Assembly (NCBI RefSeq): GCF_000266885.1 | Contig: NC_018020.1 | Span: 806,001-870,000, forward strand | Reading direction: 5' to 3' | Source of the DNA: Turneriella parva DSM 21527 | Lineage (GTDB): Bacteria > Spirochaetota > Leptospiria > Turneriellales > Turneriellaceae | DNA: 64,000 nucleotides | Shown: positions 35,305 to 42,574 of the stretch, piece after piece | Numbering within the stretch: the stretch's first letter is position 1 | Layout: the number at the start of each line of letters is the position of its first letter | Position numbers and translations under genes: made by a program | The notes under the pieces: model-generated | Told to the model about the DNA's origin: nothing | The model's database searches: none | The model's input: only the letters and a program-made list of their open reading frames with translations

Positions 35305-36066
35305 TCAGGCAGTGCCACCGCGCACGACACCGATAATGACGGAAACAAGACCACCGACCACGGCCATAAGAAAAAGTACTGCGTGACCCGTTGCAGACCA
35401 GAGCGACACAATCATTGACAGCCCACTGAGTATCAAGCCGCCGAAAAACCCAGCTGCGACGAGCCACCAGTTGGCATCACGAGCGCCGCCAGAAGCGAGC
35501 AGTGCAAAATTAAACGCCAGAAAAGATACCAGCATCAGAGCTTGCCCCAGAAAAGCCTGAAAGAACCGCTCATGTCTGAACATTGCAAGCACCCCCCAGA
35601 CGAACCACACAATAGCCATGGTCGAAATTACCAAATAGAGCCAGAACCCCGATCGCACGCGACGGTCGACGACTGACTCTGACGGGTTATGATCATTCAC
35701 AAACACATTCAAATGCTGTCCTTCTTCGTACTTCGCCACATTCGAACCGATATTCCAACGCGCAAACGGGCCATAGCGGCGTGAGCTATATGTCTTGCCG
35801 TCGAACTCATAAGAATATTGCAGCAGCTCGCGCAGGTTTGCAGGGCCAAAACCATCGCTGTCGTCATCGGGCAGAGTGTCAAAGAGAGCATGCGTCACGA
35901 CGCCGCTTGCCTCAGACCAGTTCTGCGCGCGGTAGAGTTGGTAACTGTCGCGAATGAAGTGCCCACCGAACCAGAGCGCAGTCGAACCAGAGAGCAAAAT
36001 GATGGCGATTGCGGTTTTCTTGCCGATCTTAAGTCGAGCCAGCATGCGGTAGCTGTGAAAATCCAT
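35305..36066 (-). CDS. DUF3592 membrane protein
   Basis: 253 residues. One N-terminal TM helix (AIAIILLSGSTALWFGG), a soluble extracytoplasmic DUF3592 module (~45-135; EASGVVTHA, YSYEFDGKTYSSRRY, VFVNDHNPSESVV) and at least three more TM helices to the C-terminus. The family is of unknown function. The ATG at 36066 sits inside an inverted repeat (ATCCATAGC...GCTATGGAT). The 133 bp between it and moxR holds no gene that I can support. Confidence 0.8.
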   Translation of the reverse strand: MDFHSYRMLARLKIGKKTAIAIILLSGSTALWFGGHFIRDSYQLYRAQNWSEASGVVTHALFDTLPDDDSDGFGPANLRELLQYSYEFDGKTYSSRRYGPFARWNIGSNVAKYEEGQHLNVFVNDHNPSESVVDRRVRSGFWLYLVISTMAIVWFVWGVLAMFRHERFFQAFLGQALMLVSFLAFNFALLASGGARDANWWLVAAGFFGGLILSGLSMIVSLWSATGHAVLFLMAVVGGLVSVIIGVVRGGTA

Positions 36067-36090
36067 AGCTATGCGACAATCGCTATGGAT
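36061..36090. repeat. Inverted repeat over the DUF3592 start codon
   Basis: ATCCATAGC (36061-36069) and GCTATGGAT (36082-36090), 12-bp spacer. The same GCTATGGA half-site recurs as palindromes at 41.6-41.7 kb, so it may be a dispersed repeat or a shared operator. Confidence 0.4.
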
Positions 36091-36199
36091 GCGAGCGTCG
36101 CGTGGGGGTCAGGCAACAACAAAACTTGACGAAATGTTCAAGTTTCTTTATGCGTCGCACTAGCTGTAGCTATGGAAAAACGCAGCTAAGGAGCCCCAC

Positions 36200-37708
36200 A
36201 TGGCAACGAAAGTTAAGGAAAACAGCCAACCCGCTCAGCGCGAGCACTTCGACCAAGCTCAGCACAAGCACTTCGACGTGCTCATCATTGGCGCCGGCAT
36301 TTCGGGCATCGGCGCCGCCTGCTATCTCAAACGCGAGCTGCCGGGCAAAAGTTACGCGATTCTCGAGCGCCGCCAGGCAATCGGTGGCACGTGGGATCTA
36401 TTCCGTTACCCCGGCATTCGCTCTGATTCAGACATGAACACCTTCGGCTTCGGCTTTCGCCCCTGGACAGAAACACGTGTGCTTTCAGACGGGCCTTCTA
36501 TCAAAAAATACGTCGAAGACACAGCGAAAGAATATGACGTCACGCGCCACATTCGTTTCGGTACCAGAGTCACCAGTGCGAAGTTTTCAAGCAAAGACGC
36601 AACATGGACCCTCGAAACCCAGAGTGAAACCGGTGGCGCAGCGGCGACCTACACCGCGAATTTTATCATCGCCTGCACTGGCTATTACAACTACGACAAG
36701 GGCTACCAACCTGAGTTTCCCGGTGAAAAAAGTTTTAAGGGCCAGTTGATCCATCCGCAAAAATGGCCAGAAAACCTCGACTACGCCGGGAAAAAGGTTG
36801 TGGTGATCGGCAGCGGAGCTACCGCCGTCACGCTGCTGCCCGCGATGGCTGATAAGACCGCGCACATCACGATGCTGCAGCGTTCGCCGACGTATATCGT
36901 TTCGATTCCCTCGAATGATTTTCTCTCGCAAACACTGAGGCGTTTCTTGCCCAAGTCGTGGGTTTACCAGATGGCGCGCGTGCGCAACATCGCGCTGCAG
37001 CGCCTCATCTTCATGCTCGCCAAAGCCCGGCCCGATGCGATTCGCCGCCTCATTCTCGGCGGCGCGAAGCGCGAGCTCGGCGATGCGGTCGACATTAAAC
37101 ACTTCTCGCCGAAATATAACCCGTGGGATGAACGACTCTGCGTCGTGCCCGACGGTGATCTTTTCAAGACGCTGAAATCGGGCAAGGCATCGGTCGTCAC
37201 CGACCAGATCGAAACCTTTACCGAAACCGGCATCAAACTCAAGTCGGGCAATGAACTCGAGGCAGACATCGTCGTGAGCGCGACGGGCCTCAACGTCGAA
37301 CTCATGGGCGGCGTCGAAGTTGAAGTCGACGGGGCAAAGGTTCCGGTGACACAGCGCGTGACTTACAAGGCAGTGCTGGTAGAAGGAGTTCCCAATGCGG
37401 CGATTATTTTCGGCTACACAAATGCCTCGTGGACTTTGAAAGTCGACATTGCCTGTGAATACATCTGCCGTCTGCTTAAACACATGGATAAAAACCACCA
37501 GCGGGTGGTTGTTGCGCGTGCAAAAGATGAGGTCAAGACTGCCGACACGGTGATGGGTGGCCTCAATTCGGGATACATCCGCCGTGCGATCGATAAGCTA
37601 CCCAGGCAAGGCACGCATGGCGTGTGGAAGGTTTCGAACGACTATATCTCTGACAGCGCGATGCTGAAATTTTCGCCGATTGCCGACGAAGCGTTGGAAT
37701 TCAGTTAG
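36200..37708 (+). CDS. Flavin-containing (Baeyer-Villiger type) monooxygenase
   Basis: 502 residues. FAD Rossmann motif IIGAGISGIGAA (~29-40), NADP motif VVIGSGATAVTL, and the Baeyer-Villiger fingerprint FxGxxxHxxxWP present exactly as FKGQLIHPQKWP. Closest in style to the EthA/fmo group that oxidises ketones, thioamides or sulfides with NADPH and O2. A good Shine-Dalgarno (AAGGAGC, 36189-36195) precedes ATG 36200. Transcribed alone. The final EFS-stop codons are part of the terminator hairpin shared with the convergent STAS gene. Confidence 0.9.
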   Translation: MATKVKENSQPAQREHFDQAQHKHFDVLIIGAGISGIGAACYLKRELPGKSYAILERRQAIGGTWDLFRYPGIRSDSDMNTFGFGFRPWTETRVLSDGPSIKKYVEDTAKEYDVTRHIRFGTRVTSAKFSSKDATWTLETQSETGGAAATYTANFIIACTGYYNYDKGYQPEFPGEKSFKGQLIHPQKWPENLDYAGKKVVVIGSGATAVTLLPAMADKTAHITMLQRSPTYIVSIPSNDFLSQTLRRFLPKSWVYQMARVRNIALQRLIFMLAKARPDAIRRLILGGAKRELGDAVDIKHFSPKYNPWDERLCVVPDGDLFKTLKSGKASVVTDQIETFTETGIKLKSGNELEADIVVSATGLNVELMGGVEVEVDGAKVPVTQRVTYKAVLVEGVPNAAIIFGYTNASWTLKVDIACEYICRLLKHMDKNHQRVVVARAKDEVKTADTVMGGLNSGYIRRAIDKLPRQGTHGVWKVSNDYISDSAMLKFSPIADEALEFS

Positions 37709-37737
37709 CAGGCATCCGAAACCTGCTAACTGAATTC
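37697..37737. terminator. Bidirectional terminator with 16-bp perfect stem
   Basis: GAATTCAGTTAGCAGG, nine-base loop, exact complement. It contains the stop codons of both convergent genes, and both proteins end in EFS because the two arms encode it. Confidence 0.75.
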
Positions 37738-38061
37738 TTTAATCGCAGCATCGGGCGTCTCGAAAATCGGAAACTGCGTTTCGGCTTTCGTGACTTTGAA
37801 GACCTGCATCACTTTGCTCGAGACGTGCGTGACGCCGAGATTGCCGCCATATTCACGCACGGCTTTTAGAAAATGAAACATCGCGCCCATTGCCGATGAA
37901 TCCATGTGGTCGACGAGTTCGAGATCGAAGACCACGATCTTGGGCTTACCGGCCAGCGCCTCAGCGACCATTGCCCGAAACTGCGGGATCGCATACATCT
38001 GCAACTGCTGCTCGGTGATGCGAATGACGAGTGCTTCGTCGTGGCGGCTAACCTCGATCAT
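37726..38061 (-). CDS. STAS-domain anti-sigma-factor-antagonist-like protein
   Basis: 111 residues from ATG 38061; a TTG start 19 codons upstream is open but looks non-coding. Single STAS domain with the switch-loop serines in VDHMDSSAMGAMFHFL, the site phosphorylated by RsbW/SpoIIAB-type kinases in known systems. No kinase or sigma factor adjacent, so the partner is elsewhere. Ends in the shared terminator. Confidence 0.82.
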   Translation of the reverse strand: MIEVSRHDEALVIRITEQQLQMYAIPQFRAMVAEALAGKPKIVVFDLELVDHMDSSAMGAMFHFLKAVREYGGNLGVTHVSSKVMQVFKVTKAETQFPIFETPDAAIKEFS

Positions 38062-38184
38062 AGGCCGACAATCGGGCGGCCGGTTGAAAATGTCAACAGT
38101 AAACGGGCTGTTTGCCAAGGCTGAATGGCCATGGTTTCTGGCAATCAGTCTTGCGCACCTGAGTCATGGTATGGGCATTGCCCC

Positions 38185-38469
38185 ATGGAAATGCTATTCG
38201 TCATTCTCGTCTATTTTTCAAACGGCAACTTTCAATCGCTCGAAGTGATTGAAATGTCACGCGCCGAGGCCGAACTGGGGCCGAAGAAAAACAGCAATGC
38301 ATCGTGCGAAGTTGCCCTCGCGAAGCCTCTCGCAGCCCTGCGCAACAAGTCAGTCAAGAAGATGGCGCAGCGCAAGATTCACTATGCATGCCTCGGTGCC
38401 AGCCAGGTAGGCACCCTTGAGTCTCTCACGAACCAATCGCAAAGCTGGCCGGCAGTCACCGGCAAATAG
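38185..38469 (+). CDS. Small hypothetical protein
   Basis: 94 residues in the 411-bp gap between two leftward genes. It has a hydrophobic N-terminus (MEMLFVILVYFSNGNF) that is too short for a clear signal peptide, two cysteines and a basic middle (RNKSVKKMAQRK). Composition is like the neighbouring genes. No family recognised; no strong ribosome-binding site. It stops three bases before the stop of the convergent ATP-grasp gene. Confidence 0.5.
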   Translation: MEMLFVILVYFSNGNFQSLEVIEMSRAEAELGPKKNSNASCEVALAKPLAALRNKSVKKMAQRKIHYACLGASQVGTLESLTNQSQSWPAVTGK

Positions 38470-38472
38470 ACT

Positions 38473-39627
38473 CTATCGCATGACGAGCACGCCGGCGAGA
38501 CCGCCGTGTTCGGTGCGAAAGTTCGTCGTCTGCCCCTGGTAATAGCGCGCCATGAGCCCCAAAATTTCGCCGGCGTACGTGTAGACGCGCACGTCATACT
38601 TGAGGCTTGTCTCGCCCGATACCTGCCGCGTGCGCGGCGCAACGTAACGCTGTGCAATGTAGTTCCCGGCAATGATATGCTGCCAGACCTTTGTGGTCAG
38701 CTTGTCGCCGCGGTAGACACCCTTGCCGCCGTAGCCGTCAAGCGGCTTGAAAAACCACTCTTTCTTCTGTGACCACAACAAATCGGCGTTCGCGGCTGTG
38801 ACAAAAACTGTCTCGGGCAAGTGCGCGCGCACTGTCGCCAGGTCGGTCTGCGGCATGTTGGTCGCAGCGTCTGACCAAAAGAGCGTCAGGTTCGCCTTGT
38901 TGGCGTAAAGCGCATGCACCGCCGGGTTGGGGCTCACGGTCGCGAGCCCCTGTTCATAAATCTGCTTCAGTGTCGCTGATGATGGTTGTTCAAACGCAAA
39001 ATCGGTCAGGCGGTTATAGATAAAATCAAGGGGGATCTCATTCGCGTAAGCAACATTTTCCCTGATCGAGAGTGCCTCGGGTGTAACGATGACTGCGTCA
39101 ATACCGTGGCTCTGCAGCATCTGCTGCACGAGCACAAACTCCGAATAGAAGAATTGCTCGCCCGGGTTTTCGTCTACGATTGCGACCCGCCCCAGCGGCC
39201 GACCGGGAAAACGCAGCGCAAATTCGCGGCGGAACATATCAACAATCTTCACGCTGTCGAAAGCAAAGCCGGGGTATGACAGGTAGCCCGGCAGGCCTTC
39301 ACAACACTGCATCATCTCTTTTTCAGCATGCAGTCCCAATAATGCACCGGCGGCATTCGTGTTAATTTCAATCAGTTGCGGGCCGTTATCGGAGATATGA
39401 AAATCGTATGAATTGAAGATGCCTCTTTCTATCCGCTTACCTTCTACGGGCGTCAGCCCATAGAAGGTAAGCCTCTCATGGGCCTCGATGAAGGTCTGCA
39501 TCTGGTGCAGGTCATTTAAAGACAGAAAGTGCGGGTGCTCGCTGAAATAGTGCGCGTGCTCTATTTTGCTTTTGTCCAGAGTCGAGCAGTGGCAGTGCTC
39601 GTTGAGGTAGTCGGCGCTCAGCAGCAC
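38473..39627 (-). CDS. ATP-grasp ligase in the arsenic operon
   Basis: 384 residues. The C-terminal half has ATP-grasp features: EWFFKPLDGYGGKGVYRG (ATP-binding lysine and flexible Gly loop), then YIAQRYVAPR and SLKYDVRVYTY with metal-site Asp/Arg. The N-terminal part (FNSYDFHISDNGPQLIEINTNAAGALLG) resembles the glutathione-synthetase-like or preATP-grasp region, with EINTNA in the substrate/metal position. Such enzymes form amide bonds through acyl phosphates. GTG 39627 overlaps the end of arsR by 10 bases, so it is translationally coupled to an arsenic regulator. A role in making a thiol or peptide used for arsenic resistance is an inference; no close named family is recognised. Confidence 0.75.
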   Translation of the reverse strand: MLLSADYLNEHCHCSTLDKSKIEHAHYFSEHPHFLSLNDLHQMQTFIEAHERLTFYGLTPVEGKRIERGIFNSYDFHISDNGPQLIEINTNAAGALLGLHAEKEMMQCCEGLPGYLSYPGFAFDSVKIVDMFRREFALRFPGRPLGRVAIVDENPGEQFFYSEFVLVQQMLQSHGIDAVIVTPEALSIRENVAYANEIPLDFIYNRLTDFAFEQPSSATLKQIYEQGLATVSPNPAVHALYANKANLTLFWSDAATNMPQTDLATVRAHLPETVFVTAANADLLWSQKKEWFFKPLDGYGGKGVYRGDKLTTKVWQHIIAGNYIAQRYVAPRTRQVSGETSLKYDVRVYTYAGEILGLMARYYQGQTTNFRTEHGGLAGVLVMR

Positions 39628-39953
39628 TCGTTGGCCTCGCGTTTTTCGTCGATTTCAGCGAATACAGAATCGAGATTCGCCCTGAATTTCGCCAGCGCCT
39701 TGTAGTCGATACAGTAGCAGACTTTGGGACCGTCGATCGCGCCCTTGATGAGCCCTGCATCTTTCAGTTGATTCAGGTGCTGCGACACGGTCGACTGCGC
39801 CAGCGGTAGCTCTTCGACGATATCGCCGCACATACAATCCTGCTTTGCTGCCAGCAATTTCAGAATGGCGATGCGAGCCGGATGTGCAAGAGCCTTCGCC
39901 ATCGAGGCGATTTGCTGCTCATCACGGCTGAATTCGACGCTCTTGCTGATCAT
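39618..39953 (-). CDS. arsR: ArsR-family arsenic-responsive repressor
   Basis: 111 residues, winged helix-turn-helix: KALAHPARIAILKLLAAK, then recognition helix QSTVSQHLNQLKDAGL and wing GPKVCYCIDY. Candidate As(III)-binding thiols are CMC in QDCMCGDI at the start of the recognition region, plus a terminal ECC. Represses ars operons until arsenite binds. Its own upstream region (10-25 bp before ATG) carries ATCGTA-N4-TACGAT, the same motif found before arsC. Third gene of arsC-acr3-arsR-ATP-grasp. Confidence 0.92.
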   Translation of the reverse strand: MISKSVEFSRDEQQIASMAKALAHPARIAILKLLAAKQDCMCGDIVEELPLAQSTVSQHLNQLKDAGLIKGAIDGPKVCYCIDYKALAKFRANLDSVFAEIDEKREANECC

Positions 39954-39962
39954 ACTTTCATT

Positions 39963-39978
39963 ATCGTATTTTTACGAT
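39963..39978 (-). promoter_or_regulatory. ArsR operator, site 2 (before arsR)
   Basis: ATCGTA-TTTT-TACGAT, perfect 6-bp arms. It is identical in arms and spacing to the site ahead of arsC. Confidence 0.65.
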
Positions 39979-40002
39979 GAATCGACCACAATATCTTCAT
40001 AG

Positions 40003-41043
40003 CTATGCGGCCCCTTCCAAGCGCTTCTTGTAGCGCAGCGCGAAACCCACCAGGAGAATCAGCGCCGGTACCTCGATCAGCGGACCGATCACCGCGGCGA
40101 ACGCGGCACCTGAGTTTATACCGAAGACCGCGATCGCCACCGCGATACCGAGTTCAAAATTGTTGCCGGCCGCCGTGAACGCAAGCGAGACTGATTTTTC
40201 ATAGTCCACCTCTGCACGGCGGGCGAGGAAAAATGCGCTGAAGAACATGATACCGAAATAGATGAGGAGCGGCAGCGCGATACGCAGTACATCCGCCGGA
40301 ATGCGTACAATCAGTTCGCCCTTATAGCTGAACATGACGACGATCGTGAAAAGCAGTGCCACGAGTGTTACCGGGCTTACCTTCGGCAGGTATACCTGTT
40401 CAAACCATTCTTTACCCTTGAGGCGAATCAAAACCTTGCGGCTTGCGACGCCGGCCGCAAATGGAATGCCGAGGTAGATGAGCACGCTCTCCGCAATTTG
40501 TCGCATGGTGATGTCGACAGAGGCTGCCTTGAGGCCAAAGAGCGGCGGCAGTACGGTCACGAACACATACGCATAGACGCTGTAGAAAAGAATCTGGAAG
40601 ACGCTGTTGAAGGCAACGAGGCCCGCAACGTATTCGTTGTCGCCGCGCGCGAGATCGTTCCACACAATCACCATCGCAATGCAACGGGCAATGCCAATGA
40701 GGATCAGCCCCGTCATGTATTCGGGTTTGTCGGGCAAAAATATGACCGCGAGCGCGAACATGAGTATCGGCCCCATCAACCAGTTCTGCACCAGCGAGAG
40801 CGCGAGCACCTTGCGGTTCCGGAATACCTCAGATAATTTGTCTGTCTTTACTTTTGCAAGCGGTGGGTACATCATGAGAATGAGGCCCGCTGCAATCAGG
40901 TAGTTTGTCGAACCGCTCTGGAAAGCTCCCAGCGCTTTGGGAGCATCGGGGAAAAAGTAACCGATACCGACGCCGATACCCATCGCGAGGAAAATCCACA
41001 GCGTGAGGTAGCGGTCGAGAAAAGAAAGTCGCTTGCCTGTCAT
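40003..41043 (-). CDS. acr3: Acr3-family arsenite efflux permease
   Basis: 346 residues with ten predicted TM helices, full length for the family. The conserved cysteine lies in [23 protein letters not shown] (the Acr3 signature helix with the essential Cys) and a second family motif is [20 protein letters not shown]. Exports As(III) driven by the proton gradient. Its start overlaps nothing but directly abuts the arsC stop (41044), indicating one transcript. Identity secure. Confidence 0.95.
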   Translation of the reverse strand: MTGKRLSFLDRYLTLWIFLAMGIGVGIGYFFPDAPKALGAFQSGSTNYLIAAGLILMMYPPLAKVKTDKLSEVFRNRKVLALSLVQNWLMGPILMFALAVIFLPDKPEYMTGLILIGIARCIAMVIVWNDLARGDNEYVAGLVAFNSVFQILFYSVYAYVFVTVLPPLFGLKAASVDITMRQIAESVLIYLGIPFAAGVASRKVLIRLKGKEWFEQVYLPKVSPVTLVALLFTIVVMFSYKGELIVRIPADVLRIALPLLIYFGIMFFSAFFLARRAEVDYEKSVSLAFTAAGNNFELGIAVAIAVFGINSGAAFAAVIGPLIEVPALILLVGFALRYKKRLEGAA

Positions 41044-41478
41044 TTAGAGATTCTGCTTCACGAAGTTTTCGCAATATTCTTTGATCATCTGCCGCACGCG
41101 CGCGAATTCTGCGGTGATCTGCTCTTCGGTGCCTGTCGCCTTTGCCGGGTCGGGAAAGTTGTGGTGGAACTTCTGCGCCTTCGAGGGGAAAACAGGGCAG
41201 CGCTCTTTCGCATTATCGCACACCGTGATGATGAGATCAAAATCGAAAGCCTGTGGTGAGCCTGTCGAACCCATGTATTCATTCACATTGTTCGAGGTGT
41301 GGTGCGAGATGTCAATGCCGTCGGCCTTCATCGTCGCGATCGCGCGCGGGTTCACGCCGTGCGTCTCGACGCCCGCGCTGTAAATTTCAGCTTTACCCTT
41401 CGCGAAGTGCTCGAGGTACCCATGCGCGATCTGGCTGCGGCAGCTATTGCCGGTGCACAAAACAAGAATCTTCTTCAT
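41044..41478 (-). CDS. arsC: Arsenate reductase ArsC, low-molecular-weight-phosphatase type
   Basis: 144 residues. P-loop CTGNSCRSQ with nucleophile Cys8 region, then VCDNAKERCPVFP with the second and third redox cysteines, so the thioredoxin-coupled class. Reduces As(V) to As(III) for export by Acr3. Between NNVNEY and FDFDLIITVCD there are about nine extra residues (MGSTGSPQA) encoded by a dispersed TGAGCCTGTCGAA-type repeat inserted in frame. First gene of the operon; an ArsR-type operator lies 32-53 bp upstream. Confidence 0.95.
   Translation of the reverse strand: MKKILVLCTGNSCRSQIAHGYLEHFAKGKAEIYSAGVETHGVNPRAIATMKADGIDISHHTSNNVNEYMGSTGSPQAFDFDLIITVCDNAKERCPVFPSKAQKFHHNFPDPAKATGTEEQITAEFARVRQMIKEYCENFVKQNL
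41248..41274. repeat. Short dispersed repeat inserted in frame in arsC
   Basis: Contains GGTGAGCCTGTCGAACCC, a member of the widespread TGAGC-N2-GTCGAA repeat type. A related copy (CCCTGAGCTCGTCGAAGGG) lies between genes at 45851-45869. It adds about nine codons to arsC without breaking the frame. Confidence 0.6.
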
Positions 41479-41509
41479 GAGCGGCGCTTCAGACGGCGGA
41501 GTTATATTG

Positions 41510-41531
41510 TATATCGTAAATATACGATATA
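41510..41531 (-). promoter_or_regulatory. ArsR operator, site 1 (before arsC)
   Basis: TATATCGTA-AATA-TACGATATA, perfect 9-bp arms around a 4-bp spacer, 32 bp upstream of the arsC ATG. Core ATCGTA-N4-TACGAT matches the site before arsR. Confidence 0.7.
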
Positions 41532-41589
41532 TGAGAGTTGGCTTGAATAGTTAGTCAGGGTGGTGGGCCGGGTAAGGCTTTCGCGCTTT

Positions 41590-41720
41590 CCTATGGCTTT
41601 CCATAGCAGGGTGATGGGGCGTTGTCGAGACGGCCAGCCGGATTGTGGACCCCTGCTGTGGAATTCCATAGCAGGCAGATTGGGGTAAGAATTTCACCAC
41701 CCGCTATGGATTTTCATAGC
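41590..41720. repeat. Three GCTATGGA palindromes in tandem
   Basis: Palindromic motifs of the GCTATGGAATTCCATAGC type at 41590-41607, 41652-41675 (24 bp, one mismatch) and 41703-41720, in the 225-bp gap between arsC and the thioredoxin-like gene. The third contains that gene's stop codon. Confidence 0.5.
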
Positions 41721-42300
41721 CCGGCGGCAGCGGGTATTGCCCTTCCCAGGGCCACATGCGCGCCTCGGGGCTGTGCGGGTAGCGCTCGACAATCTCTTCC
41801 ATCGCCGCGTGGAATGCGTCCTTGTCGCCGAAGCGCAGGTAGTACGCCATGCCGCGGGTAAAAATCAGCTGCGGGCCGCGCGGGTCATTCTCGCGCGCTG
41901 CAAAGCGGGCATCGATGAAATCGATGACTTCTTCGTAACGGCCCTTGTGCAACAGGTAGCGCGAACGACCCAGGGCGCAGACCGTTCTGAAATCCGCAGT
42001 GTCGAGCGGGCCTTCGGAAAACCAGAGCAGTTTGCCGTCAGTGTTGAGAAAATAAAATGACGGGGTCCAGAGTGCGGCGTAGCGCGAACGCACTGCGCGG
42101 TCGGTCAGGATGTTCTGTCTCAGTGGCACGAACTGTTCACCCAACATCGTGACGGTTGGGGCATCGGAAAACACGAGGTGGTCCATCTTGCTGCAGCCCG
42201 CGCAGTTCTCGCGGATGAACTGGAGTACGATCGGTTTTCGCGAGCGTTCGGCTTCGGCGAGTGCTTCTGTGTAGTCATGGAGCCATCGTATTGTTGGCAT
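41704..42300 (-). CDS. Thioredoxin-like protein with helical C-terminal domain
   Basis: 198 residues. Thioredoxin fold with redox motif CAGC (QFIRENCAGCSKMD, ~28-41) and a cis-proline in WTPSFYFLN. The second half (~105-198) is helical and TPR-like (SRYLLHKGRYEEVIDFIDAR, TRGMAYYLRFGDKDAF). No signal peptide, so cytoplasmic; probably a thiol reductase or protein-disulfide sensor. It is upstream of arsC on the same strand, 225 bp away, and a link to thioredoxin-dependent arsenate reduction is possible but not shown. Its stop lies in a palindrome. Confidence 0.8.
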   Translation of the reverse strand: MPTIRWLHDYTEALAEAERSRKPIVLQFIRENCAGCSKMDHLVFSDAPTVTMLGEQFVPLRQNILTDRAVRSRYAALWTPSFYFLNTDGKLLWFSEGPLDTADFRTVCALGRSRYLLHKGRYEEVIDFIDARFAARENDPRGPQLIFTRGMAYYLRFGDKDAFHAAMEEIVERYPHSPEARMWPWEGQYPLPPGYENP

Positions 42301-42574
42301 ACCTTCGCGATCTCCGCTTGCCCTGGGCCGAAAAGGAGTTTTTCCCCGATCGTCGCGATCGCGTCTATGGGATAATACTTCGCCTGTCTTGCCCCAAATA
42401 CAGATGAACTGCGAAAATTTAGTCCCGATATATCGGCCAGCCGCCGAGGTGCCCCTAAGAGACAGGTAGACCGCACAGAAACTTCCCGGCTTTTCATAAT
42501 GGCGAAACCCGCAAAGCGCTTGTCAGCGTCGGGCGGTGATAAAGCGCAGAGTTGATTTTCTGCCTATAATCGAC

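Noticed and set aside
42120-42497. 125-codon minus frame upstream of the thioredoxin-like gene
   Set aside because: Overlaps the thioredoxin gene in another frame and continues into a non-coding interval; no family features.
42301-42535. Cyclic-di-GMP riboswitch before the GGDEF-EAL gene
   Set aside because: The region has inverted sequences but I cannot see the conserved GEMM core; nothing supported there.
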